Assembly (NCBI RefSeq): GCF_018128905.1
Contig: NZ_CP063808.1
Span: 6,572,001 to 6,636,000, forward strand
DNA length: 64,000 nt
Source: Streptomyces sp. A2-16
GTDB taxonomy: Bacteria; Actinomycetota; Actinomycetes; Streptomycetales; Streptomycetaceae
Reading direction: 5' to 3'
Of this stretch, positions 8,754 to 16,170 are shown piece after piece. Both the position numbers and the translations under genes were made by a program. Below the pieces are notes generated by a model. It was not told where the DNA came from, did not search any database, and was given only the letters and a program-made list of their open reading frames with translations. How positions within the stretch are numbered: position 1 is the first letter of the stretch; each line of letters begins with the position of its first letter.

Positions 8754-9435
8754 TCACCCTCCGCCGGTAGACATCGACCACGCGTTCCAGTGAATCGCGC
8801 AGATACACCCCCAGCAGCTTTTCGGCCTCGGCCTTGTCGCCCGCCTCCAGCGCCTGGAGGATCTGCTGGTTGCGCGCCAGGTACGGCTCGTGCAGGGCCT
8901 TGGGGTCGTCCACCACGTGGAAGGCGAGCCGCAGTTCGGCGAAGACACTGCGCATCAGTTCGTCGGTGCGCTCGCTGCCCGCAAGGGCGACGAGTTCGCG
9001 GTGGAAGTGGATGTTGGCCGTGCCCAGCGTTTTCCAGTCACCTTCGCGGACCGCCCGCTGCCCCTCCTCGACCGCCTCGGCGAGTGCGTCCAGGGCGTAC
9101 GGCGGTTCGTCCAGCCCCCGGACGACCGCGCACTCCACCAGCGCGCGGGTGCGGTAGATGTCCTCGACGTCCTCGACCGCCAGGACCCGGACGAACACAC
9201 CGCGGTTCAGCTCGTGGACGAGCAGCCGCTCATGCGTGAGCAGCCGGAACGCCTCGCGCAAGGTGTTGCGGGAGACCCCCAGCGCCCCACCGATGCTGTC
9301 CTCCGACAGCCGGGTGCCCGGCGGGAAGTAGCCCTCGGCGATCCGGCTCCTGAGGATGTCCGAGACCCGCTCGGCCGTACTGGTGCGGCCCAGGAGGGCC
9401 CGGTCGTCGGCCAGTCCGCTCAGCTGCTCTGCCAT
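8743..9435 (-). CDS. GntR-family regulator, FadR/FCD subfamily
   Basis: The product has 230 residues, the usual size for this family. The N-terminal winged helix-turn-helix (about residues 17-85) contains GYFPPGTRLSEDSIGGALGVS and RNTLREAFRLL, the GntR signature. The C-terminal FCD helical domain (about 95-220) carries the typical Asp/His metal- and ligand-site pattern, with a FHRELV segment. It is divergent from the transporter-DUF1445-pxpABC operon. The perfect palindrome between them at 9485-9501 fits the FadR-type consensus TNGTNNNACNA. I infer that it controls that operon in response to a small carboxylic acid such as 5-oxoproline or glutamate; the ligand is not shown by the sequence. 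Confidence 0.88.
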   Translation of the reverse strand: MAEQLSGLADDRALLGRTSTAERVSDILRSRIAEGYFPPGTRLSEDSIGGALGVSRNTLREAFRLLTHERLLVHELNRGVFVRVLAVEDVEDIYRTRALVECAVVRGLDEPPYALDALAEAVEEGQRAVREGDWKTLGTANIHFHRELVALAGSERTDELMRSVFAELRLAFHVVDDPKALHEPYLARNQQILQALEAGDKAEAEKLLGVYLRDSLERVVDVYRRRVSAP

Positions 9436-9484
9436 GCCCGGAATTCAACCGCAGACACAAGAACGAAACAACACGGGTATTGAA

Positions 9485-9501
9485 GGATCGTTCAACGATC
9501 C
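9485..9501. promoter_or_regulatory. Candidate operator of the FadR-type regulator
   Basis: GGATCGTTCAACGATCC is a perfect palindrome centred on the C at 9493, inside the 130-base divergent region. Its core TCGTTCAACGA matches TNGTNNNACNA, the known consensus for FadR-subfamily GntR proteins. The location lets one site control both the regulator and the operon to its right. Confidence 0.65.
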
Positions 9502-9565
9502 TCTACGGTACTCGGCACCGCACGGTTCAGCTCCGCTACCTCCGTCCTCCCACTGCGAGGTGCCC

Positions 9566-10861
9566 ATGAGCACGACCCCGCCCCCACAGGCCCTGACCGA
9601 CCACCCCACAGAGACCGAACGCCCCGCCGAAGACGGGGCGTTGGGCTGGTATCGAGCGCTCGGCACGCGCGGTCGGCGTGCCTTCGCCGGCGCGTTCGGC
9701 GGCTACGCCCTCGACTCCTACGACTACTTCACGCTCCCGCTCAGCATGGTCGCGCTGGCCGCGTACTTCGGCCTGGACAGCGGCCAGACCGGCCTCTTCA
9801 CCACCGTCACCCTGCTGGCCTCCGGTGTCGGCGGCGCCCTGGCAGGGGTGTTGGCCGACCGGGTCGGCCGGGTCAGGGCGCTGATGATCACAGTGGTCAC
9901 CTACGCGATCTTCACCGTGGCCTGTGGTTTCGCCCCCAACTTCGAGTCGCTGCTGGTCTTCCGCGCCCTCCAGGGGCTCGGTTTCGGCGGCGAGTGGGCG
10001 GTCGGCGCGATCCTGGTCGCCGAGTACGCGAGCGCCAGGCACCGGGGGCGCACGCTGGGCGCGATCCAGAGCTCGTGGGCCGTGGGCTGGGCCCTGGCCG
10101 CGATCATGTACACGCTGGTCTTCTCGGTCTTCGACGACGGCACGGCCTGGCGCGTGATGTTCTGGACCGGCGCGCTGCCCGCGCTGCTCGTGGTCTGGAT
10201 GCGCCGCCGGGTCCAGGACGCCCCCGAGGCGGTCGCGGTGCGCGAGAAGGGTGCGGGCAAGGGATCCTTCGCGGCGATCTTCAAACCGGACCTGCTGCGT
10301 ACGACGATCTTCGCGGGGCTGCTGTCCACCGGCGTCCAGGGCGGCTACTACACGCTCGCCACCTGGGTGCCCACCTACCTGAAGAGCGACCGCGGGCTGT
10401 CGGTCGTCGGCACCGGCGGCTATCTCACGTTCCTGATCTCCGGGGCCTTCCTCGGCTATCTGACGGGCGGCTACCTCACCGACCGGCTGGGCAGGCGCCG
10501 CAACATCTGGCTCTTCGCCCTGCTGTCGGCCGTCTGCATCGTGGCGTACGGCAACATCCCGAGCGGTGCCGACACCTGGCTCCTGGTCCTCGGCTTCCCC
10601 CTGGGGTTCTGCATGTCGGCGATCTTCAGCGGCTTCGGGTCCTACCTGAGCGAGCTCTACCCGACGGCGGTGCGCGGTTCCGGACAGGGCTTCACGTACA
10701 ACGCGGGCCGCGCGGTCGGCGCGGTCTTCCCCACCACCGTCGGCTTCCTCGCCGACAGCTGGGGTGTCGGCGGGGCGCTGGTCTTCGGCGCCATCGGCTA
10801 CGGCATCGCCGCACTGGCCCTGCTCGGACTGCCGGAGACCCGTGGGAAGGAACTGGCGTGA
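9566..10861 (+). CDS. MFS transporter of the 5-oxoproline operon
   Basis: The product has 431 residues and about twelve hydrophobic helices, starting at the ATG at 9566 behind GAGG. The motif GVLADRVGRVRAL between helices 2 and 3 and GYLTDRLGRRRN in the second half are the standard MFS loop signatures, and GFGGEWAVGAILVAEY resembles the acid:H+ symporter branch (AAHS/sialate-like). The gene overlaps the DUF1445 gene by 4 bases (GTGA) and is the first gene of an operon with pxpABC. I infer uptake of 5-oxoproline or a related amino-acid-derived acid. The substrate cannot be read from sequence alone. Confidence 0.85.
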   Translation: MSTTPPPQALTDHPTETERPAEDGALGWYRALGTRGRRAFAGAFGGYALDSYDYFTLPLSMVALAAYFGLDSGQTGLFTTVTLLASGVGGALAGVLADRVGRVRALMITVVTYAIFTVACGFAPNFESLLVFRALQGLGFGGEWAVGAILVAEYASARHRGRTLGAIQSSWAVGWALAAIMYTLVFSVFDDGTAWRVMFWTGALPALLVVWMRRRVQDAPEAVAVREKGAGKGSFAAIFKPDLLRTTIFAGLLSTGVQGGYYTLATWVPTYLKSDRGLSVVGTGGYLTFLISGAFLGYLTGGYLTDRLGRRRNIWLFALLSAVCIVAYGNIPSGADTWLLVLGFPLGFCMSAIFSGFGSYLSELYPTAVRGSGQGFTYNAGRAVGAVFPTTVGFLADSWGVGGALVFGAIGYGIAALALLGLPETRGKELA

Positions 10862-11679
10862 ACCGTACGGAAGACCGTCCCCTGACCCTCCTCGACGAGC
10901 ACGCGCACGCGTGGAGCCCGGCCCAGGCGCGCACCCGCTTCCGCGCGGGCCTGGCCGGCCCCACCGCCGGGGTCGCGGCCGGCCACACCCAGGTCAACCT
11001 GATCTCGGTGCCCGCCGACTGGGCGTACGACATGCTCCTGTTCTGTCAGCGCAATCCCAAGCCCTGCCCGGTCCTCGACGTCACGGACGCCGGCGACTGG
11101 ACCACCGTCCTGGCGGAGGGCGCCGACCTGCGCACCGATCTCCCGCGCTACCGGGTGTGGGAGAACGGCAGGTTGGTGGACGAGCCGACGGACGTGCGCG
11201 CGCACTGGCGCGGCGACCTCGTCTCGTTCCTGATCGGGTGCAGCTTCACCTTCGAGTGGGCTCTTTCCGAGGCGGGCGTCCCGATCCGGCACATTCAGCA
11301 GGGCCGGAACGTTCCGATGTACGTGACCAGTCGACAGTGCCGTCCCGCGGGGCGGCTGCACGGACCCATGGTGGTGTCCATGCGTCCGGTGCCGCCGCAG
11401 CACCTGGCGGCGGCACTGAGGGAGAGCAGCCTGCTCCCGGCGGTGCACGGCAGCCCTGTGCACTGCGGCGACCCCTCGGCGCTCGGCATCGACGACCTCG
11501 GCCGCCCCGACTTCGGCGATCCGGTGACCGCCGAACCGGACGACATCCCGGTGTTCTGGGCCTGCGGGGTGACCCCGCAGGCCGCGGTGATGGCCTCGCG
11601 CCCGCCCTTCGCCATCACCCACGCACCGGGGCAGATGTTCCTGACGGACGCCCGCGACGAGCAGTACAGAGTGGCCTGA
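10858..11679 (+). CDS. DUF1445 putative hydro-lyase, D-glutamate cyclase-like
   Basis: The product has 273 residues. The GTG start at 10858 overlaps the transporter stop (GTGA). The sequence has the hallmarks of the DUF1445/UPF0317 family: GHTQVNLISVP near the start, LVSFLIGCSFTFEWAL in the middle, RNVPMYVTSRQC, and FWACGVTPQ with APGQMFLTD at the end. The mammalian D-glutamate cyclase contains this domain and converts D-glutamate to 5-oxo-D-proline. Here it is co-transcribed with 5-oxoprolinase genes, which supports a role in making or handling 5-oxoproline. The catalytic activity of the bacterial protein is an inference. Confidence 0.85.
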   Translation: MNRTEDRPLTLLDEHAHAWSPAQARTRFRAGLAGPTAGVAAGHTQVNLISVPADWAYDMLLFCQRNPKPCPVLDVTDAGDWTTVLAEGADLRTDLPRYRVWENGRLVDEPTDVRAHWRGDLVSFLIGCSFTFEWALSEAGVPIRHIQQGRNVPMYVTSRQCRPAGRLHGPMVVSMRPVPPQHLAAALRESSLLPAVHGSPVHCGDPSALGIDDLGRPDFGDPVTAEPDDIPVFWACGVTPQAAVMASRPPFAITHAPGQMFLTDARDEQYRVA

Positions 11680-11760
11680 GACCACTGGAGTCCCTTGGAG
11701 GACCTGGGCTGAACTGCCCTGGGGTCCCTGGAAATCCACGAAAGGAGACACGAGACCTCC

Positions 11761-12519
11761 ATGGCCTCGATCGATCTGAACGCCGATCTCGGCGAGGGCT
11801 TCGGCCGCTGGCAGCTGACCGACGACGAGCAACTGCTGTCCGTCGTCACCAGCGCCAACGTGGCCTGCGGGTTCCACGCCGGGGACGCGGCCACCATGCG
11901 GCGGGTGTGCGAGCTGGCGGCCGCGCGCGGGGTCCGGATCGGCGCGCAGGTCTCCTACCGGGACCTCGCGGGGTTCGGGCGGCGCGCCATGGACGTGCCG
12001 TCCGCCGAACTGACGGCCGAGGTGGCCTATCAGATCGGCGCCCTGGAGGTCTTCGCCCGGGCGGCGGGCTCACGCGTGTCGTACGTGAAGCCGCACGGCG
12101 CGCTCTACAACCGGGTGGTCCACGACGAGGAGCAGGCCGCGGCGGTCGTCGACGGTGTGCTCCTCGCGGACGCCACGCTCCCGGTGCTTGGCCTGCCCGG
12201 CTCGCGTCTTCTGGAGGCGGCCGGCAAGGCGGGTCTGGAGGCCGTCCCGGAGGCCTTCGCGGACCGCGCGTACACCGAGGAGGGCACGCTGGTGCCACGC
12301 GGCCAGGAGGGCGCGGTGGTCACCGATCCGGAGGCGGTCGTGGAGCGCTCCCTGAGCCTGGCCCGGGACCGCGCGGTCACCGCCCGCGCCGGTGCCCGCA
12401 TCGAGGTCGAGGCCCGCTCCCTGTGCCTGCACGGGGACACTCCGGGTGCGGTCGAACTGGCCCGCCGGGTCCGGGAGCGGCTGGAGACCTCGGGTGTCCG
12501 GGTGGAGGCCTTCGTATGA
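11761..12519 (+). CDS. pxpA: 5-oxoprolinase subunit A (LamB/YcsF family)
   Basis: The product has 252 residues and starts at ATG 11761 after AAAGGAG. The N-terminus IDLNADLGEGFGRW is the family signature, followed by TSANVACGFHAGD (putative metal/substrate site), GAQVSYRDLAGFGRR and VKPHGALYN. PxpA, PxpB and PxpC together hydrolyse 5-oxo-L-proline to glutamate with ATP in the cytoplasm. The gene overlaps pxpB by ATGA, so translation is coupled. There is an 80-base gap after the DUF1445 gene without a convincing terminator, so I place it in the same operon. Confidence 0.93.
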   Translation: MASIDLNADLGEGFGRWQLTDDEQLLSVVTSANVACGFHAGDAATMRRVCELAAARGVRIGAQVSYRDLAGFGRRAMDVPSAELTAEVAYQIGALEVFARAAGSRVSYVKPHGALYNRVVHDEEQAAAVVDGVLLADATLPVLGLPGSRLLEAAGKAGLEAVPEAFADRAYTEEGTLVPRGQEGAVVTDPEAVVERSLSLARDRAVTARAGARIEVEARSLCLHGDTPGAVELARRVRERLETSGVRVEAFV

Positions 12520-13127
12520 GGACGCTGCCGGTCGGGGACGCCGCCCTGCTCGTCGAGGTGTCCTCGGGCGACGAGGCGCAGGCGCTGCACGCCGAACTGC
12601 TGCGCCGTCGCGCGGAGGGCTCGCTGTCGGTCCGCGAGATCGTCCCCGCGGCCCGCACGGTCCTCCTCGACGGCCTCACCGACCCGGCCCGCCTGGCCGC
12701 CGAACTCACCGCGTCCGAGGTGCCGCACGCTCCCCCGCGCGCGCGTGAGGTCGTCGAACTCCCGGTGCGCTACGACGGCCCGGACCTGACCGATGTGGCC
12801 GCGCACTGGGGCGTCGCCCCCGAGGAGGTGGCCCGACTCCACGCCGGCACCGAATTCACGGTCGCCTTCTGCGGATTCGCGCCCGGGTTCGGCTATCTCA
12901 CCGGCCTGCCCGTCCGCTACGACGTCCCACGCCGGTCCACCCCGCGCACGGCCGTCCCGGCGGGCTCGGTCGCGCTCGCCGGCCCCTACACCGGCGTCTA
13001 CCCGCGCTCGTCACCGGGCGGCTGGCAGCTCATCGGGACCACGGACGCCGTCCTGTGGGACCACGCGCGCGTGCCGGCCGCACTGCTGTCGCCGGGGACG
13101 CGGGTGCGTTTCGTGGCGGCACCATGA
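12516..13127 (+). CDS. pxpB: 5-oxoprolinase subunit B (KipI family)
   Basis: The product has 203 residues and starts at ATG 12516, inside the pxpA stop. The C-terminal half holds the family motifs FCGFAPGFGYLTGLP, VPRRSTPRTAVPAGSVALAG, TGVYPRSSPGGWQLIG and the terminal RVRFVA strand. This is the cyclophilin-like domain of KipI/allophanate hydrolase subunit 1. It pairs with PxpC and supplies part of the ATP-dependent oxoprolinase. In Bacillus the homologue KipI also inhibits a sporulation kinase; nothing here indicates such a role. It overlaps pxpC by ATGA. Confidence 0.92.
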   Translation: MRTLPVGDAALLVEVSSGDEAQALHAELLRRRAEGSLSVREIVPAARTVLLDGLTDPARLAAELTASEVPHAPPRAREVVELPVRYDGPDLTDVAAHWGVAPEEVARLHAGTEFTVAFCGFAPGFGYLTGLPVRYDVPRRSTPRTAVPAGSVALAGPYTGVYPRSSPGGWQLIGTTDAVLWDHARVPAALLSPGTRVRFVAAP

Positions 13128-14002
13128 CGGACCGCGCCCTCTCCGTCGTCCGGGCCGGAGCGCTGACCACCGTCCAGGACCGGGGCCGCCCGGGCCACGC
13201 CCACCTCGGTGTCCCCCGCTCCGGCGCTTTGGACGGGCCCGCGGCCGCCCTCGCCAACCGTCTGGTTGGCAACCTCCCCGAGGCGGCGGTTCTGGAGACC
13301 ACGCTCGACGGCTGTGCGCTGCGCCCCCGTTCGACGCTCACCGTGGCCGTCACGGGCGCCCCCTGCCGGGTCACCGTGGACGGCCGCCCGGCGGCGTGGG
13401 GCGCACCGGTGCGCGTGCCGGCCGGAGCACTGCTGACGGTCGGAAGAGCCGTCCTGGGACTGCGCAGTTATGTGGCCGTCTCCGGCGGAGTCGCCGTGGA
13501 GCCGGTGCTGGGCAGCCGCTCCACCGACCTCCTGTCGGGGCTGGGCCCGGCCCCTCTCTCGGACGGCGCCGTCCTGCCCCTTGGCACGCCGGAGCCGCTT
13601 CACACGCGCGTGGACACCGCCCCCCAGCCGGCGCCCCCCGACGAACTCGTCCTGCGCGTCGCACTCGGCCCGCGGCAGGACTGGTTCACCCCGGAGGCGG
13701 TGCGGGCCTTCACCTCCCGCACCTTCCGGGTGTCCTCGGCGAGCAACCGCATCGGCCTGCGCACGGAGGGACCCACCCTGGAGAGGGCCTTCGCGGGCGA
13801 ACTCCCCAGCGAGGGCATGGTCCTGGGCGCGGTCCAGGTCCCGCCCGACGGCCGGCCCGTGGTCTTCCTCGCGGACCATCCGACCACCGGCGGCTACCCG
13901 GTGATCGGAGTGGTCCGGGAACCGGACCTCGCAGCGGCAGCGCAGGCGGTGCCGGGCATCCCCGTGCGCTTCGCGGAGGTACGGCGGCGACAACGTCCCT
14001 AG
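13124..14002 (+). CDS. pxpC: 5-oxoprolinase subunit C (KipA / biotin-dependent carboxyltransferase-like)
   Basis: The product has 292 residues, starting at ATG 13124 within the pxpB stop. The motifs are LTTVQDRGRPGHAHLGVPRSGALDGPA at the N-terminus (quoted here only as a region, residues ~14-40), RSYVAVSGGV, VLGSRSTDLLSG, ASNRIGLRTEGP, SEGMVLGAVQVPPDG and ADHPTTGGYPVIGVV. This is the cyclophilin-like KipA/allophanate hydrolase subunit 2 domain at full length. It is the last gene of the operon. A GC-rich dispersed intergenic element starts at its stop codon and probably marks the transcript end. Confidence 0.92.
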   Translation: MTDRALSVVRAGALTTVQDRGRPGHAHLGVPRSGALDGPAAALANRLVGNLPEAAVLETTLDGCALRPRSTLTVAVTGAPCRVTVDGRPAAWGAPVRVPAGALLTVGRAVLGLRSYVAVSGGVAVEPVLGSRSTDLLSGLGPAPLSDGAVLPLGTPEPLHTRVDTAPQPAPPDELVLRVALGPRQDWFTPEAVRAFTSRTFRVSSASNRIGLRTEGPTLERAFAGELPSEGMVLGAVQVPPDGRPVVFLADHPTTGGYPVIGVVREPDLAAAAQAVPGIPVRFAEVRRRQRP

Positions 14003-14050
14003 GGGCGCGGGAAACTGCGCGGCCGGCCCCCACCCGACCGCAGCCGCACC
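14001..14050. repeat. Dispersed GC-rich intergenic element
   Basis: The core AGGGGCGCGGGAAACTGCGC at 14001-14020 is followed by GGCCGGCCCC and a run toward GACCGCAGCCGC. Versions of the same word (GCGCAGTTCCCCGCGCCCCT and CGGCTGCGGGCCGGT) occur at 42912-42999, and looser relatives occur at about 21620-21690 and 30520-30650. All lie between genes, usually at convergent 3' ends, so a terminator or structural role is likely. Such repeats are common in Streptomyces genomes. Confidence 0.5.
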
Positions 14051-14063
14051 TCGGCCCGCACCC

Positions 14064-14915
14064 TTACGCGATCTCGGTCCGCTGCTCCGGCACGGACACC
14101 GCGGCCAGGGCCATGGACACCGCGTGCGCGGCCCGCAGATCGAGCCGCCCACTGGTCCCCCGCGCGCGGTGCCGCATCTCGTCCACGGCCAGCGTCACCA
14201 ACTGCGGCAGCAGATCGGTGCACCGCCGCACCACCCACCCGGTCCCCGCCGTGGCCAGCCACCACAGACTCGCCGACTTGGTGGGCACGGGAAACTCCGG
14301 CTCGGCCGAGGGAACGGCCCCCGTCGCCACGCCCCGTTCCACCAGCACCTCATGGAAGCGCACCGCCAGCTGACGATGCCCCCGCTCGCTGGGGTGCAGC
14401 CGGTCCGAGCTCCACATCGCCCGCTCGGTGGTCCACCTCCCCTCGGCGGCATGGAGATGCACCGCCCCGTACCGCTCGGACAGCGCGTGCACCACGGTGT
14501 TGACGGCCCGTTGCCGCCTGGCCAGCGGCCGCGCCAAGGCGCCCGGCAGACCGAGCATCGTGCCCGGGTCCGGGAGGCAGGCCGTGAGCAGCACGGCCCC
14601 CTGCGCGCGGAAGGCCGCGTAGATCGTGTCGAGCCGGGCGGCCAGGGCGTGGATGTCGAAGGTGCAGCGCAGTGTGTCGTTGACACCGACGACCACGGAC
14701 ACGACGTCCGGCCGCAGCGCGAGCCCGGCCGGCAGTTGCCGTTCCAGCACGTCCCGGGTCTGCGCTCCGCTCACCGCGAGGTTGGTGAAGTCCACGTCCG
14801 CCGGGGAGAGTCCGCCGGCGAGCAGCGCGGCCCAGCCGCGCCACCCGTCGCCCACCGGGTCCCCCACACCCTCGGTGAGCGAGTCACCGAGGGCGACGAA
14901 GCGCAGGCCTCTCAT
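14064..14915 (-). CDS. SGNH/GDSL-type esterase or lipase-like hydrolase
   Basis: The product has 283 residues. Block I is VALGDSLTEG with the catalytic Ser near residue 12; block II is the Gly in NLAVSGAQT; block III is GVNDT; block V is DRLHPSERG carrying the catalytic Asp and His. All four SGNH residues are present, so it should be active, probably on acyl or acetyl esters. No signal peptide is visible, so it is likely cytoplasmic. The start ATG at 14915 is the last unit of a 17-base tandem repeat that links it to the upstream glycosyltransferase gene, so its translation probably depends on that gene. A role in tailoring a mannolipid or glycan is only a guess from context. Confidence 0.88.
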   Translation of the reverse strand: MRGLRFVALGDSLTEGVGDPVGDGWRGWAALLAGGLSPADVDFTNLAVSGAQTRDVLERQLPAGLALRPDVVSVVVGVNDTLRCTFDIHALAARLDTIYAAFRAQGAVLLTACLPDPGTMLGLPGALARPLARRQRAVNTVVHALSERYGAVHLHAAEGRWTTERAMWSSDRLHPSERGHRQLAVRFHEVLVERGVATGAVPSAEPEFPVPTKSASLWWLATAGTGWVVRRCTDLLPQLVTLAVDEMRHRARGTSGRLDLRAAHAVSMALAAVSVPEQRTEIA

Positions 14916-15001
14916 GACGCGCCCCCGCTCATTCCACGCCCCCGCACATCACGCGCCTCCGCTCATGACGTGCCTCCGCTCATGACGTGCCCCCGCTTCA
15001 T
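14913..15001 (-). repeat. 17-bp tandem repeat built of chained stop/start codons
   Basis: Read on the minus strand, ATG triplets occur at 15001, 14983, 14966, 14949, 14932 and 14915, spaced 18, 17, 17, 17 and 17 bases. The unit is close to ATGAGCGGAGGCACGTC and holds both a purine-rich Shine-Dalgarno-like block and a start. Since 17 is not a multiple of three, each mini-frame (for example M-S-G-G-T-S) ends on a TGA that overlaps the next ATG. The first ATG overlaps the glycosyltransferase stop; the last is the GDSL gene start. Confidence 0.85.
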
Positions 15002-16170
15002 GCCACGCCTCCGGGCACCGAGCGCACCGAACGCCGTACGAAGGCCTCCGCGTCGTGCGCGGCGAGGAACGCCCGGACCGCCGTGTCCCACCCGAAGCAC
15101 TCCGCACGCGCGCGTGCGCTCTCCCGGCGCTCGGCCTCGGAGCGTTCCAGCAGCATGTCCACGGCGTCCGCGAAGGCGTCCCCGCGGTCGGCGGCGACGG
15201 CGCCGGCGGAGCCGATGACCTCCGGCAGCGCGGAGGAGGCGCTCACCACCACCGGCGTGCCGCACGCCATGGCCTCCAGCGCGGCCAGCCCGAAGGTCTC
15301 GGCCGGGCCGGGGGCCAGGCACACGTCGGCACAGGCCTGGAGCGCGCCGAGCAGCCCGCGGTCGGAGACGTGCCCGAGGAACGTGACCGGCAGCCCGCGC
15401 TCCCGTGCCCGCTGTTCGAGGCGCGGCCGCAGCGGCCCGTCCCCGGCCACCACGAGCACAGCCCGCCGACCTCGGCGTACCAGGGACTCCAGAGCGTCCA
15501 GCGCCGTGCCGGGCCGCTTCTCCACGGACAGCCGGGTGCACGTCACGAGGAGCGTCTGGTCCTCGCGCGCGTACCGGGCCCTCAGTCCGGCGTCGCGCAA
15601 CGCCGGGTGCCGCTCGACCAGATCGACGCCCAGCGGGGCCCGTACGACATTGCGCGCGCCGATCCGCACGAACTCCCGTTCGGCGAACTCGGTGGTGCAC
15701 ACCACGCGCGCGTACGTGTGCGCCGTACGGACGTTGAGGGCGTCGGCGGCGCGCCGGGCCGCGCCCTCCGACAGGCCCCAGGTGCGCAGCACGCCGTCGG
15801 CGGTCTCGTGGGAGACCATCACGGCGGGCACGCGGGCGCGGCGGGCCCATTTGCCGGTCCATCTGAGGGTCGTACGGTCGGAGACCTCCAGGCGGTCCGG
15901 GGCGAGTTCCTCCAGGAGCCGGGCCACGCGCCGCTTGTCGGCGAGGACCCGGTAACCGCCGGTGCCGGGAAGCAGCGGGCCCGGCAGGGTGATGATCCGT
16001 CCCTGTTCGGTGCGGCGGTCGCTCGTGCGGTGGCCGGGAACGACGAGCACGGACTCGTGTCCGGCAGCCTGATAACCCTTGCCGAGTTCACGCAGGGCGG
16101 TGCGCAGGCCGCCCGAGGCGGGTGCGACGAAGTTGGCGAGCCGGACGATTCGCAGCGACGGGGCGCTCAT
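14998..16170 (-). CDS. GT4-family glycosyltransferase (mannosyltransferase-like), second of a coupled pair
   Basis: The product has 390 residues and the GT-B fold plan. The N-terminal domain has the acceptor loop FVAPASGGLRTAL and the C-terminal domain has the donor site RLSVEKRPG, VVAGDGPLRPRLE and the EX7E motif in GPAETFGLAALEAMACG. This matches GDP-mannose-type alpha-mannosyltransferases such as MgtA/PimB relatives. The start ATG at 16170 overlaps the stop of the partner glycosyltransferase by ATGA, so they are co-translated. A retaining sugar transfer to a lipid or glycan acceptor at the membrane inner face is likely. Donor and acceptor are not proven. Confidence 0.85.
   Translation of the reverse strand: MSAPSLRIVRLANFVAPASGGLRTALRELGKGYQAAGHESVLVVPGHRTSDRRTEQGRIITLPGPLLPGTGGYRVLADKRRVARLLEELAPDRLEVSDRTTLRWTGKWARRARVPAVMVSHETADGVLRTWGLSEGAARRAADALNVRTAHTYARVVCTTEFAEREFVRIGARNVVRAPLGVDLVERHPALRDAGLRARYAREDQTLLVTCTRLSVEKRPGTALDALESLVRRGRRAVLVVAGDGPLRPRLEQRARERGLPVTFLGHVSDRGLLGALQACADVCLAPGPAETFGLAALEAMACGTPVVVSASSALPEVIGSAGAVAADRGDAFADAVDMLLERSEAERRESARARAECFGWDTAVRAFLAAHDAEAFVRRSVRSVPGGVA

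Noticed and set aside
9356..9565. N-terminal extension of the MFS protein back to 9356
   Set aside because: It would cross the regulator start and the operator. ATG 9566 has a GAGG at the right place and begins the normal MFS length.
14913..15001. CRISPR array
   Set aside because: The repeats are directly adjacent with no spacers and sit in a translational junction; no cas genes are nearby.
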